Positions 1-9,008 are shown, numbered from the stretch's first letter. The stretch is 64,000 nucleotides of DNA from Parapedobacter koreensis (GCF_900109365.1 NZ_FNZR01000001.1:744001-808000), one strand, 5' to 3'. Numbers and translations are program-made. Notes: generated by a model from the sequence alone, not told the origin.

Positions 1-2009
1 ACGTTGGAACATTCGGCATAGTGAGGGCCAATGGGATAACCCATCCATTGTTCATTCCACCAAATCTTGTCCATTCGATTGTCGTGGCAGCCACAGGATG
101 ATACCGCCACCTTATAAAATTCGGGGTGGAATAGTACAGCGCCCGCGGAGCTCTGCCCCCCGGCAGAAGTACCATATATCCCTACACGCGTGAGATCCAT
201 ATAGGGGTATCGTTCAGCCGCTTTCCTCATCCACGCAATGCGATCGGGGAAACCAGCATCTTTTAAATTCTTCCAACATACATCGTGAAATGCTTTTGAA
301 CGGTTGGACGTACCCATGCCATCAATCTGCACGACGATGAAACCCAATTCAGCGAGGGCTGCCATGCCTGATGGGTCAAGCACGAAATTTTTGGGGACAA
401 AGGAACTGTGTGGCCCTGCATAAATATACTCAATGACCGGATAAGTTTTCCGGTTGTCAAAGTCCGTAGGTCTAACGATAACGCCCCAAATATCCGTAAC
501 ACCGTCCCGCCCCTTACTATGGAACACTTCAGGCCGCTGCCACCCTGTGGCCTCCAATGCACTGATATCGGCTTTTTCCAATTCCATCACGACCGTCCCA
601 TCCACAGTGCTGCGCAGTACCGTCGTCTGAGGCTCATCTATTCGCGAGTAAGCATCTACAAAATAGGTAAAATCCGGCGAAAACGTCGCCCGGTGGTTGC
701 CGTCTTCCATAGTCAATGCTGTCAGTCCACTGCCATCGAAATGGACGCAATAATATTGGAGTAGATAAGGATCCTGCCCCTGCTCACGGCCACTGCCAGC
801 GAAAATGACAACCCGTTTATCCTCATCGACATGTACCACCTCACGTACCACCCACTCACCCTTGGTAATCTGGTTTTTCACGACGCCGGTCTCCCCATCG
901 TATAGGTAAAGGTGATTCCAGCCATCACGCTCCGACGCCCAGATGATCTCCTTTCCATCGTTTACATCTTTACGGTACTTCTTGCCGCTATAGTCGATAA
1001 AGGTTTTGCTGGTTTCAGTGATGAGCGGCTTTACCGTGCCCGTGGTTGCATCCATGGAAAACACTTCGTACCGCTGATGCCCCCGCTGGTTGTACTCGAA
1101 GGTAAATGCCTTGCTATCTTTTCGCCACTCGGGACGAGACAAGCTATACTGGTTGTCGATCAACCCCGGATCGACCGCAAAAGACTCCCGGGTATCAAGC
1201 AAGAACAAGGTAGGTTGGTATTGCGGCAGGGCATCACCGGGTTTTAGGTAGCTCCTTTCATGGAGCTTAGGCTGCAATTGGTCTGCAGGCGACGATTCCA
1301 CAAAGTAAACCGTCCGAGATGTATTCGGCCTTACCTTATTCACAGCCAATTTTTTCGAATCGGGAGACCAAGCAATGGCAGCGGCATAGTAATGACCGGG
1401 CGCCCCATCAAAGCTTAACGGTATTTCTTCCTTTGGCTTGCCCACAGGATGGACATACACATTGTCGTTTTTAATATAGGCCACCCACAAACTGTCAGGA
1501 GATGTGACAGGGGGACCTTGGCGATCATCACGGCGGGCACCCCAATAACCCCGGGGGCGTTCCGCTTCGCCATCTTGGCCCTTATCCGTGACTTGGTAGT
1601 CAGACAGATTGATGTGCCATTTCTTATCAAATGCGCGCAATGCTATCCGGTTCCCTTCGACGTATTCAATGCTGTTGAATGGCAGTTTATACGCTTCGAC
1701 TTGTTCGCCACTCGCCATGGCCAGTGCCGAGGCCAGCCGCTCATGGTCAAAAGCGGGCACTTTTTTATGCCCTGCGACATCTACCACGACAAACTCCTTC
1801 CCTTTCGGCGTCTGGTGGACATACCAAAAACGTGGCTGGTCTGCTACCCAGGAAAAAGAACCCGGTGAATAGCATACCTTATCCCGGGTGCTCTCCCGGT
1901 AGTTTGCAGCACGCCGGTAATCCGCTACGCTGCCCTGCGCTGAAACGTCGATGGCCCATATCACTAAAATAATAGGCAGCAATCCGTAAATCTGATAATA
2001 CTTGCTCAT
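1..2009 (-). CDS. S9 family peptidase, dipeptidyl-peptidase IV-like (C-terminus outside window)
   Basis: Serine exopeptidase of the prolyl oligopeptidase family, expected to remove X-Pro type dipeptides from peptides in the periplasm. The frame opens at ATG 2009-2007 and stays open for 669 codons to the window edge. Residues 1-25 form a signal peptide ending in SAQ. A beta-propeller domain (DPPIV_N-like; repeats such as SPDSKK and WNHLYLYDGE) fills roughly 90-480, followed by an alpha/beta-hydrolase domain. The nucleophile is Ser615 in GTSAGG; better known DPP-IV proteins usually carry GWSYGG here. The catalytic Asp and His should lie beyond the window. It sits 44 bp downstream of the APC permease gene on the same strand, so peptide cleavage and amino-acid import may be co-expressed. 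Family call is firm; substrate preference is inferred. Confidence 0.9.
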   Translation of the reverse strand, partial: MSKYYQIYGLLPIILVIWAIDVSAQGSVADYRRAANYRESTRDKVCYSPGSFSWVADQPRFWYVHQTPKGKEFVVVDVAGHKKVPAFDHERLASALAMASGEQVEAYKLPFNSIEYVEGNRIALRAFDKKWHINLSDYQVTDKGQDGEAERPRGYWGARRDDRQGPPVTSPDSLWVAYIKNDNVYVHPVGKPKEEIPLSFDGAPGHYYAAAIAWSPDSKKLAVNKVRPNTSRTVYFVESSPADQLQPKLHERSYLKPGDALPQYQPTLFLLDTRESFAVDPGLIDNQYSLSRPEWRKDSKAFTFEYNQRGHQRYEVFSMDATTGTVKPLITETSKTFIDYSGKKYRKDVNDGKEIIWASERDGWNHLYLYDGETGVVKNQITKGEWVVREVVHVDEDKRVVIFAGSGREQGQDPYLLQYYCVHFDGSGLTALTMEDGNHRATFSPDFTYFVDAYSRIDEPQTTVLRSTVDGTVVMELEKADISALEATGWQRPEVFHSKGRDGVTDIWGVIVRPTDFDNRKTYPVIEYIYAGPHSSFVPKNFVLDPSGMAALAELGFIVVQIDGMGTSNRSKAFHDVCWKNLKDAGFPDRIAWMRKAAERYPYMDLTRVGIYGTSAGGQSSAGAVLFHPEFYKVAVSSCGCHDNRMDKIWWNEQWMGYPIGPHYAECSN

Positions 2010-2053
2010 AGTGGTTTATTCGTCATGTAACACATTCGCCAATACAGATCCCA

Positions 2054-3478
2054 TCAGGAGTTATTGGGCAACGTCTTCTTGCGGATGGCATAATAAATCG
2101 GAACCCCCAGCAACGCAATGATAATCCCAGGCCATGTATAATTAGGCTTATAAATGATCATCAGTACGATGAAGGCTATACCCATAATAATATAAATTGT
2201 AGGCAATACGGGATAACCAAAAGCTTTATAGGGCCTTGGTGCTTCAGGCCGTGATTTACGCAGCTTGAAGATGCCAATGATACATAGCACATAGAATATG
2301 ACTACGACACTGGAAATCATATCCAGCAAATCACCGTACTTGCCACTCAAGCACCATAGCGAAGCGATGATACACTGCAGCCACAAGGCAACGCCGGGAA
2401 CGGCAGACTTGTTCAGCTGTCCTACCTTCCGAAAGAAAAGCCCATCCTGTGCCATCGAATAATATACCCTAGCGCCCGCCATGATGAGTCCGTTATTGCA
2501 GCCGAACGTAGAAACCATGATCATGACGGCAATGATGGTTATGCCCACGGGGCCAAAGATCTGCTGAGCAGCGGTCATGGCAACACGGTCTTTGTCTGAT
2601 GCGGCCATCTGCTCCATCGTGAGCACACCGGTATACATCAAGTTAGTAAGCAGGTAGACCACGGTGACGATGATGGTGCCCAATGCCAAACTCAGTCCAA
2701 CATTGCGCCCGGGATTTTTGATTTCACCGGCTACGGAAGAGGAGGCATGCCATGAATCGCTGCTAAAGATGGCACCTACCATCCCCGCGGCAACAGCACC
2801 CAGTGCCGCAAAGGTGGTATATTCAGCCAGCGACCCACCAGCATCCAACCGCCGTAAGTTCCATGCATCCCCCGATAACCAATTGGCCTGCCACACCTCG
2901 CTGTTGAAGGCAAACAAACCAAAAAGTATTAATCCGAGCAGGCTGACAATTTTGATAACGGTGATGGATGTCTGTACCGCCTTGCCGCTATTGACCCCAC
3001 GGGTATTGACAATGGTCAGCAACAAGATCACCACGATAGAAACCAACTGTGCAGAAGATATTTGCAGAAAACCGAGATCCATCAGGATGACATCTTCATC
3101 CAATGCAGGGATGAGGTATGCCGTGAATTTGGCAAATGCGACACCAACTGCGGCAATCGTTGCGGTTTGTATGACTGTAAAGAAAGTCCAGCCAAAGACA
3201 AAACTCACCAGCGGATTATAGGCTTCCCGCAAATAAATATATTGCCCGCCAGCTTTGGGAAACATCGCACTCAGCTCGCCATAGCTCAGCGCGGCCGTGA
3301 GCGTCATGAATCCGGTAATCAGCCATACAGCCATCAACCATCCAGCGCTTCCCGTGTTGCGCGCAATATCAGCGCTCACAATAAAAATACCCGAACCGAT
3401 CATGCTTCCGGCTACCAGCATGGTGGCATCCAGCAGTCCCAAAGACGATTTAAATCCTTTATCCGTTGTTGTACTCAT
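2054..3478 (-). CDS. APC-family amino acid permease
   Basis: Inner-membrane amino acid transporter of the APC superfamily, 474 residues with about 12 hydrophobic segments. The TM1 signature GSMIGSGIF lies at residues 24-32, as in the LAT/SteT-like branch that often exchanges one amino acid for another. The length is normal for the family. It is between the DUF885 peptidase (27 bp upstream) and the DPP-IV-like peptidase (44 bp downstream) on the same strand, which suggests uptake of amino acids released by the two peptidases. Substrate cannot be read from the sequence. Confidence 0.92.
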   Translation of the reverse strand: MSTTTDKGFKSSLGLLDATMLVAGSMIGSGIFIVSADIARNTGSAGWLMAVWLITGFMTLTAALSYGELSAMFPKAGGQYIYLREAYNPLVSFVFGWTFFTVIQTATIAAVGVAFAKFTAYLIPALDEDVILMDLGFLQISSAQLVSIVVILLLTIVNTRGVNSGKAVQTSITVIKIVSLLGLILFGLFAFNSEVWQANWLSGDAWNLRRLDAGGSLAEYTTFAALGAVAAGMVGAIFSSDSWHASSSVAGEIKNPGRNVGLSLALGTIIVTVVYLLTNLMYTGVLTMEQMAASDKDRVAMTAAQQIFGPVGITIIAVMIMVSTFGCNNGLIMAGARVYYSMAQDGLFFRKVGQLNKSAVPGVALWLQCIIASLWCLSGKYGDLLDMISSVVVIFYVLCIIGIFKLRKSRPEAPRPYKAFGYPVLPTIYIIMGIAFIVLMIIYKPNYTWPGIIIALLGVPIYYAIRKKTLPNNS

Positions 3479-3505
3479 CCTATTGATTTTGGGTTGATTA
3501 TCCGA

Positions 3506-5287
3506 TCAATTATTAACATCATAAAACTTCCAGCTACTTTTAAAATCGCGGCTAAGCCGCTGGTCGGTCAGCGTAGCACGGAGCATTTCGATGGGCAAGT
3601 AGTTCTCTTTGATGACGCGGTCATGGAACTGCTTAAAAGTCATCTTGCCCGAATCGACTAACTCCTTCTTCAGGCTCCACATTTGCAGCCCACCGGTAAG
3701 GTACGCCAATTGATAAAGCGGCCCATAGTTGCCTTCGAATGAGCGTTTCACCTCGCCGTGCGCGGTGGATGGCTCATGTCCAACCCGATCGACGAGGTAA
3801 TCCACACACTGCTGCGGAGTCCATTCACCCAAATGGTATTTGATGGAAAACGTAATACGTGCACAGCGGTGCATACGCCAAAACAACATGCCAATACGCT
3901 CCTCGGGCGTCTTGGCGAAGCCCAGATCATACAATAGCAACTCCCAATAGAGTGTCCAACCCTCCGTCCAAAATGGCGTCCGGAAAGCCTCTGCCCGATA
4001 CGGCTTGTAGCGGCTATTCATAAAATATTGGAGGTGATGCCCCGGTATCAGTTCATGTTGCACGGTGCCACGCGAGAAATACGGGTTATTGCCCCGCATA
4101 CTCATCAGCTTACGATCATGGCTCATTGTATTGGTGGGATAGGCAATCAGGATGTTGCGACCCCCCAGAAAAAAAGGGCTGACCAGCTGTTGTTCCGGCG
4201 TCATCATGATCATCCCCCACGTTTCTTCCGAAAGCGGAGGCATGGTTACCAAGTCATTGGCCTTGATGAAGTCATTAGCATCTTTATACAGTTTGATGAT
4301 CAGCTCGGGCTGTTTCCCCGGTGCGACATAGCTATTCTTCACCTTTTCCTGCGCCGCCTTCCAGTCGTCCCCAAATCCCATCTCACGGGAAGCTTTCAGC
4401 AATTCCGCTTCACACCACGCAAATTCTTTATCAGCAAGCTTCAACAGTTCTTCCGGCGTATAAGGGATCATATCGTCCAGCAGCGCCTTCGCAAAGGCTT
4501 CCCGGCCAATCGGCTTGCCACCGATATTGCTACCATCATCAAATGGCTTAGCATCGCTCTTGCTGCCAATGCGCTTGGCATAGGCCTGCATCGCGGTATC
4601 CAGGGCTTTATACGGCTCAGGTACCCACCAAGTAAATAAGGGGTCATAGCCGTTGTAAAAGTCAAATGCGTTTTTCAACCGTACCTTTAAATCCTGCACC
4701 ACACCAACCGCATAATCCGCCAGCTCGCCGTCTATTGTATTTTCTCCATCCAATGCTGCTTGTGCTTGTTGGAGTTGCTGCAAAGCGCCATGCAGCGAAC
4801 TGGCTATCGCTTCTCCATCCACTGCCGTGCCGCGGCGCCGAAACTGCTCAAATGCATAAATGGAATCTGCAAATGGTATGCGCTGGATTATTTTCCCGTA
4901 GTTACTTTTTTCTGCCGCCAATGCCTCTTGGCTTCGCTCGATTTTGCGTTTCAATAAGATATAATCTACCTGGCCGTAGATACTGAAGGCATTGAAATCC
5001 AGCGCTTGCAGTTTGCTTAAATATTCCTTGTTCAACGCCTCCAATCGCGCCAATTGGTCGGGCGAGTGCACCGTGGCGCCGCCGCCCCTTCCGAAAGACG
5101 CAGCCATCGGCCCGTAAAAGTATTCAATGGCCCGCTCGTCTTGGCCATATTGCGTCACAAGGCCGGATACTTCCGTGGCCTGCTCATATAAACTGGACAA
5201 TTGGTCGCCTTGCTGCGACAACGCAACAAAAGGAAAGGTCGAAGCAAGTAATGCCACGAAAAAACAACTAAGTAATCGATACTTCAT
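3506..5287 (-). CDS. DUF885 family putative metallopeptidase, exported
   Basis: Secreted 593-residue protein of the DUF885 family, which resembles metallocarboxypeptidases. Residues 1-24 are a signal peptide (hydrophobic core, end near ALSQ). The likely zinc-binding motif HELIPGHH is at 411-418, and the downstream EGWTLYWE segment supplies the expected acidic residue. The length is typical. It heads a three-gene minus-strand set with the APC permease and DPP-IV-like peptidase. A peptidase role is an inference from the HExxxGH motif; the family's substrate is poorly known. Confidence 0.88.
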   Translation of the reverse strand: MKYRLLSCFFVALLASTFPFVALSQQGDQLSSLYEQATEVSGLVTQYGQDERAIEYFYGPMAASFGRGGGATVHSPDQLARLEALNKEYLSKLQALDFNAFSIYGQVDYILLKRKIERSQEALAAEKSNYGKIIQRIPFADSIYAFEQFRRRGTAVDGEAIASSLHGALQQLQQAQAALDGENTIDGELADYAVGVVQDLKVRLKNAFDFYNGYDPLFTWWVPEPYKALDTAMQAYAKRIGSKSDAKPFDDGSNIGGKPIGREAFAKALLDDMIPYTPEELLKLADKEFAWCEAELLKASREMGFGDDWKAAQEKVKNSYVAPGKQPELIIKLYKDANDFIKANDLVTMPPLSEETWGMIMMTPEQQLVSPFFLGGRNILIAYPTNTMSHDRKLMSMRGNNPYFSRGTVQHELIPGHHLQYFMNSRYKPYRAEAFRTPFWTEGWTLYWELLLYDLGFAKTPEERIGMLFWRMHRCARITFSIKYHLGEWTPQQCVDYLVDRVGHEPSTAHGEVKRSFEGNYGPLYQLAYLTGGLQMWSLKKELVDSGKMTFKQFHDRVIKENYLPIEMLRATLTDQRLSRDFKSSWKFYDVNN

Positions 5288-5353
5288 AACAAAAAATTTC
5301 TAAACAATATCCACTCCGGATCAATTAGCGACAGGTATATAATTATGGGTGAG

Positions 5354-5361
5354 CAAATATA
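5354..5361 (-). promoter_or_regulatory. Putative -7 promoter box for the peptidase/permease operon
   Basis: On the minus strand this reads TATATTTG, a full match to the Bacteroidota -7 consensus TAnnTTTG, about 65 bp upstream of the DUF885 start. No convincing -33 TTTG is seen at the usual distance, so this is a weak prediction. Confidence 0.4.
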
Positions 5362-5460
5362 AGCGATGATAGGCGAATTTGCATAGCTGCATATTAACCT
5401 TTACTGCCCAAATTTGCGAAAGGCGTGTAACATCATTATGGCAAAACGCAGCCAACAGGC

Positions 5461-6399
5461 TTAGCCGTTCACGGATTCGTACACCAATAGCGCGGCAGCC
5501 AGATCTTCTATGGCTAGCCCCGCCGATTTGAAGAGGGTTATTTCTTGGGTAGCTGTCCTGCCCGGATGCAAGCCCCGGCATAGTTCAACAATATCCGCTT
5601 TGATGTCAGCTACGGCCAATACACCCCGGGCGATAGGAATAGCCAGTTCCCCGGTTTCATGAGGTGCCCCCTCCCGGGAGTCTACAAATACCTTGCTCCT
5701 GCGGATGGCTTCGTCATCCACTTCCCGTGTTTTCGGTGTGTGTGAGCCGATGAGGTCAAGATGGGCACCGGGCTTTAGCCATTCCCCTTTGATGATTGGC
5801 GTGGGCGACAAGGTCGCACAAGAAATCACGTCAGCTTCGCGAGCAGCGGCCTCCAAATCATAGGCTGGATCCACCGTGTACCCGTCGCCAGCCAGTTGAT
5901 CCGCAAGCGCACGTGACTGCTGGGGATTACGCGCCCAGATCAGGATGTGCCGGTAAGCATGCACCGCAGCATGGGCCTGTACCAAATGCTGGGCTACTTT
6001 ACCACTCCCAACCACCAGCAAGGTCTCGGCATCCGAGCGCGCCAGAAATGAGGCCGCCAACGCCGATGTGCAAGCTGTGCGCCTCGCCGTAAGCGCCGCA
6101 GCATCCAGTTGCGCCAAAGGCACCCCCGTACGGGCATCCATCAACGTATAACTTGCATGGATCGCTGGCAATCCGCTACCGCTGTTTAGGGGCGCAACAA
6201 CGACCTGCTTGACGCCCAAGTAACGATCATTCCAAACCGGCATCAGGATGAGGGTATTTTCCACGCCTTCTTCCGTCTGATAAAAATGGTGGTGCCGCAC
6301 GGGCATCGTGTAGCTGGATTGGAAGATGGCACGCAAAGCGTTGATCAACGCTTGGTAGTGCAGGGCAGCAGTAACCTGCTCGTTGGTAATTTGTATCAT
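5461..6399 (-). CDS. Ornithine cyclodeaminase / mu-crystallin family protein
   Basis: NAD(P)-dependent enzyme of the OCD/mu-crystallin family, 312 residues. The Rossmann motif VVGSGKVAQH is at about 129-138 and the conserved TARRTAC segment at 104-110. Members include ornithine cyclodeaminase, alanine dehydrogenase and ketimine or delta1-pyrroline-2-carboxylate reductases, so the substrate is open. It overlaps the acyl-CoA dehydrogenase stop by four bases (ATGA, 6396-6399), implying translational coupling. A pyrroline-2-carboxylate reductase role could relate to the proline/hydroxyproline genes elsewhere in the window, but that is speculation. Confidence 0.85.
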   Translation of the reverse strand: MIQITNEQVTAALHYQALINALRAIFQSSYTMPVRHHHFYQTEEGVENTLILMPVWNDRYLGVKQVVVAPLNSGSGLPAIHASYTLMDARTGVPLAQLDAAALTARRTACTSALAASFLARSDAETLLVVGSGKVAQHLVQAHAAVHAYRHILIWARNPQQSRALADQLAGDGYTVDPAYDLEAAAREADVISCATLSPTPIIKGEWLKPGAHLDLIGSHTPKTREVDDEAIRRSKVFVDSREGAPHETGELAIPIARGVLAVADIKADIVELCRGLHPGRTATQEITLFKSAGLAIEDLAAALLVYESVNG

Positions 6400-7535
6400 C
6401 TGAGTATTTCCCTTGCTATGATCATCCGCTGCATTTCTGAGGTGCCTTCGTAGATCTGGGTAATCTTGGCATCCCGCATCAGGCGCTCCACATGGTATTC
6501 TTTTACATAGCCATAGCCCCCATGTAGCTGTACCGCTTCGACGGTTGTCTTCATGGCCACTTCCGAGGCATAGAGCTTGGCCATGGAGGCAGCCTGTGTG
6601 TACGGCAGGCCCTTATCTTTGAGCCATGCCGCTTTGAAACACAACAACCTGGCTGCTTCGATTTGGGTGGCCATGTCGGCCAGCTTAAACTGGATGGCCT
6701 GGTGCTCGGCGATGGGCTTGCCGAAGGTTTGGCGTTCCTTGGCATAACCGAGCGCCAGATCAAAAGCGCCCGAAGCAATGCCAAGCGCCTGTGCTGCGAT
6801 GCCGATGCGCCCGCCTTCCAGCACCTTCATTGCAAACTTGAAGCCGGAACCTTCTTCACCGATGCGGTTTTCTTTGGGCACCCTTACGTCATTGAAATGG
6901 AGCGAATGAGTATCCGACCCCCGGATGCCCAGTTTATTTTCCTTGGGGCCTACCGTAAAGCCCTCCGATCCTTTTTCCACGATGAATGCATTGATACCTC
7001 GGTGACCTTTTCCGGGGTCGGTCTGTGCGACTACAATATAGGTAGCCGCCGTGCTGCCGTTGGTTATCCAATTTTTGGTACCATTGAGCAGGTAGTAATT
7101 ACCTTTGTCCACCGCAGTGGTCCGCTGTGAGGCAGCATCCGAACCAGCTTCGGGTTCGGATAGGCAGAATGCACCAATGCATTCCCCTGCTGCCAAGGGT
7201 TTGAGGTATTTCTCCTTTTGCCCCTCGCTGCCGTATTTTTCAAGCCCATAGCATACGAGCGAATTGTTTACCGAAACAACTACCGAAGTAGAAGCATCAA
7301 CCTTGGATAATTCTTCCATCACCAACACATAGGATACCGCATCCAATCCTGCGCCGTTATATTTCGGATCCACCATCATGCCCAAAAAGCCCAGTTCACC
7401 AAGCTTCTTGATCTGTTCCGCAGGAAATCGCTGTTGTTCGTCACGCTCGATGACACCAGGCTTCAACTCATGCTGCGCGAAATCACGGGCAACATCCCGT
7501 ATTAGCTGTTGTTCTTCAGTGAGTTCGAATATCAT
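6396..7535 (-). CDS. Acyl-CoA dehydrogenase, short/branched-chain type
   Basis: FAD-dependent acyl-CoA dehydrogenase of 379 residues, the usual length. The FAD-contacting stretch FCLSEPEAGSD is near 130-140, and the catalytic base Glu363 lies in IYEGTSE. This layout matches short-chain (butyryl-) or branched-chain acyl-CoA dehydrogenases in fatty acid or branched amino acid oxidation. It is the first gene of a two-gene operon, overlapping the cyclodeaminase-like gene by ATGA. A -7 box and two palindromes lie just upstream (7573-7603), suggesting repressor control. Chain-length specificity is not resolved. Confidence 0.94.
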   Translation of the reverse strand: MIFELTEEQQLIRDVARDFAQHELKPGVIERDEQQRFPAEQIKKLGELGFLGMMVDPKYNGAGLDAVSYVLVMEELSKVDASTSVVVSVNNSLVCYGLEKYGSEGQKEKYLKPLAAGECIGAFCLSEPEAGSDAASQRTTAVDKGNYYLLNGTKNWITNGSTAATYIVVAQTDPGKGHRGINAFIVEKGSEGFTVGPKENKLGIRGSDTHSLHFNDVRVPKENRIGEEGSGFKFAMKVLEGGRIGIAAQALGIASGAFDLALGYAKERQTFGKPIAEHQAIQFKLADMATQIEAARLLCFKAAWLKDKGLPYTQAASMAKLYASEVAMKTTVEAVQLHGGYGYVKEYHVERLMRDAKITQIYEGTSEMQRMIIAREILR

Positions 7536-7572
7536 AATTAAGTGGTTATCGGTACTTGCCCTGCCTATTAGG

Positions 7573-7580
7573 CAAATATA
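7573..7580 (-). promoter_or_regulatory. Putative -7 box of the acyl-CoA dehydrogenase operon
   Basis: The minus strand reads TATATTTG, matching TAnnTTTG, 38 bp before the acyl-CoA dehydrogenase start. The predicted start of transcription would be near 7566. No clear -33 box is present at 18-21 bp. The box overlaps the palindrome at 7578-7593. Confidence 0.5.
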
Positions 7581-7603
7581 GTAAATTTACTATGCAAGCA
7601 TAG
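7578..7603. promoter_or_regulatory. Two overlapping perfect palindromes, probable operator
   Basis: ATAGTAAATTTACTAT (7578-7593) is a perfect 16-bp palindrome and CTATGCAAGCATAG (7590-7603) a perfect 14-bp palindrome sharing the CTAT arm. Together they place three ATAG/CTAT arms across the region just upstream of, and touching, the -7 box. This arrangement fits a dimeric repressor, for example of TetR/FadR type, controlling acyl-CoA dehydrogenase expression. The regulator is not encoded nearby. Confidence 0.55.
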
Positions 7604-7640
7604 CAATAATTTTGTCGTTCATGCTACGGATCACGGGACC

Positions 7641-8138
7641 CTAGCGATGCGCCAGCTCACGCAATAGATCTTCCAAATCTAATGTACGGGTATACATGTT
7701 CAGCGAACCGTCGGGGAAGTAAGGCCATTGTTCCTTTGGCCTATCCCAATAAAGTTCCACGCCATTGCGATCGGGATCATCGAGGTACAACGCTTCAGAC
7801 ACACCGTGGTCGCTCGCTCCAGTCAGTGGGTAGCGAGCTTCCCGCAAGCGGTCGAAAATCATCGCCAAATCCTTTCTTGTTGGATACAGGATGGCTGTAT
7901 GATACAATCCGGCGCTCCGTATGGGTGCAGGTGGCGCGCCTTCACTGTGCCATGTATTCAGCCCGATATGATGGTGGTAGCCTCCGGCAGCAATAAATGC
8001 CGCCTGTCTCCCGTATCGCGTAGTCAATTCAAATCCCAACAAACCACAATAAAATTCAAGGGAACGCTCAAGGTCAGACACCTTCAGGTGAACGTGTCCA
8101 ATGCGTGTTAGCGGAGGAATGGTATACTGATCGCCCAT
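7641..8138 (-). CDS. VOC (glyoxalase/extradiol dioxygenase fold) family protein
   Basis: Metal-binding VOC protein of 165 residues with one full pair of beta-alpha-beta-beta-beta modules. Likely ligands are the His in RIGHVHLKVSD near residue 14-16, His in AGLYHTAI near 90, and Glu in NGVELYWD near 133. The sequence resembles CatE-type catechol 2,3-dioxygenases more than glyoxalase I. It is on the same strand as the acyl-CoA dehydrogenase operon but separated by about 100 bp containing a promoter-like region, so it is probably a separate unit. The substrate is unknown. Confidence 0.85.
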   Translation of the reverse strand: MGDQYTIPPLTRIGHVHLKVSDLERSLEFYCGLLGFELTTRYGRQAAFIAAGGYHHHIGLNTWHSEGAPPAPIRSAGLYHTAILYPTRKDLAMIFDRLREARYPLTGASDHGVSEALYLDDPDRNGVELYWDRPKEQWPYFPDGSLNMYTRTLDLEDLLRELAHR

Positions 8139-8178
8139 CCAGCAAACTTAACCAAACCATTCTTTATGTACAAATAGC

Positions 8179-8928
8179 TCATTCAACCTTCAGCATCCGC
8201 ATCCGGTAGCAGTTCATCGCTGCCGTGCCCAATTGTTGTACCAGCTGGTAGTTGACCACCGCACCCACAGCCGCACCGATTACGGGGATCAATTGCGCCA
8301 TTTTAGCCAGATCAATATAATCACGATATTCCAACTGAAATGTCCGCCAATCGAAGCTGTCCACATCATCAGGCAGCCCTTCTGCGTAAGACTCCCAATG
8401 CAACACCCGATTATATACCTCCGCCCGGTGTTGGTGGCTCGAAAATGCCAGTTGGAATACCGTCAGCAAAAACAGGCGTTCTTTATATTGACGCACGTCA
8501 TAGCCATAGGTAGCGGCAATGTCAAACAACATCTTTAGTTTGATAGCCAGCAAGGCCGGAAAATCGGCAACACCCATTAAGATCCCCCCTGCCCCGGTAA
8601 CCGCTCCCTCGATGGAAGCCGTCTTCTTGTAAGTCTCAATAAGGCGTAGCACATACGCTTCACGCAATTGGAAACTACTATACGTCTTTGGCAAAGCTGT
8701 GGTATATTGCGCTCCGAAAAGGACACCTTTTACCATCTTTTCAATGGTGAATGTAATTGCCTGATGGATCTTTTCGGGAATCAGCTTATTTAGCTTAGTC
8801 TGGATGTTTTTAGCCCACACACTGCCGATAGGCTGCTTCTTCATCATCTTGCGTTGCCAGAAAGCCAATTCGATCAGTACCCTTTTGCGATACAGCGGTG
8901 ACATTTCTTCAAACGATTCTCCTCCCAT
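8179..8928 (-). CDS. EcsC family protein
   Basis: 249-residue protein matching the EcsC family, named after the third gene of the Bacillus Ecs transporter locus. The central glycine/alanine-rich hydrophobic stretch (GAVTGAGGILMGVADFP, about 113-130) and the C-terminal stretch PVIGAAVGAVVNYQ are typical. There is no transporter gene beside it. It is 40 bp upstream of the VOC gene and divergent from the peroxiredoxin gene. Its biochemical function is not known. Confidence 0.82.
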   Translation of the reverse strand: MGGESFEEMSPLYRKRVLIELAFWQRKMMKKQPIGSVWAKNIQTKLNKLIPEKIHQAITFTIEKMVKGVLFGAQYTTALPKTYSSFQLREAYVLRLIETYKKTASIEGAVTGAGGILMGVADFPALLAIKLKMLFDIAATYGYDVRQYKERLFLLTVFQLAFSSHQHRAEVYNRVLHWESYAEGLPDDVDSFDWRTFQLEYRDYIDLAKMAQLIPVIGAAVGAVVNYQLVQQLGTAAMNCYRMRMLKVE

Positions 8929-8967
8929 ATTTTTTTAGATGGAATCAACCGGCATATGTTACATCAT

Positions 8968-8997
8968 TTTGTATTCTGATAAAATCCATTAACTTTG
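8968..8997 (+). promoter_or_regulatory. Promoter of the peroxiredoxin gene
   Basis: TTTG (8968-8971), an 18-bp spacer and TAACTTTG (8990-8997) match the Bacteroidota -33/-7 consensus. Transcription would start near 9004, 30 bp before the ATG, leaving room for the AAGGAGG ribosome binding site at 9019-9025. Confidence 0.75.
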
Positions 8998-9008
8998 TAG
9001 ATTACAAA
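8994..9008. promoter_or_regulatory. Palindrome over the peroxiredoxin promoter, possible operator
   Basis: TTTGTA-GAT-TACAAA is a perfect 6+6 bp inverted repeat covering the end of the -7 box and the expected transcription start. A dimeric repressor here would block initiation; a redox or metal sensor is a natural guess for a peroxiredoxin gene but is not shown. Confidence 0.45.

Noticed and set aside
4028-4639. 203-codon plus-strand frame
   Set aside because: It lies wholly inside the DUF885 gene on the opposite strand and reads as low-quality shadow sequence.
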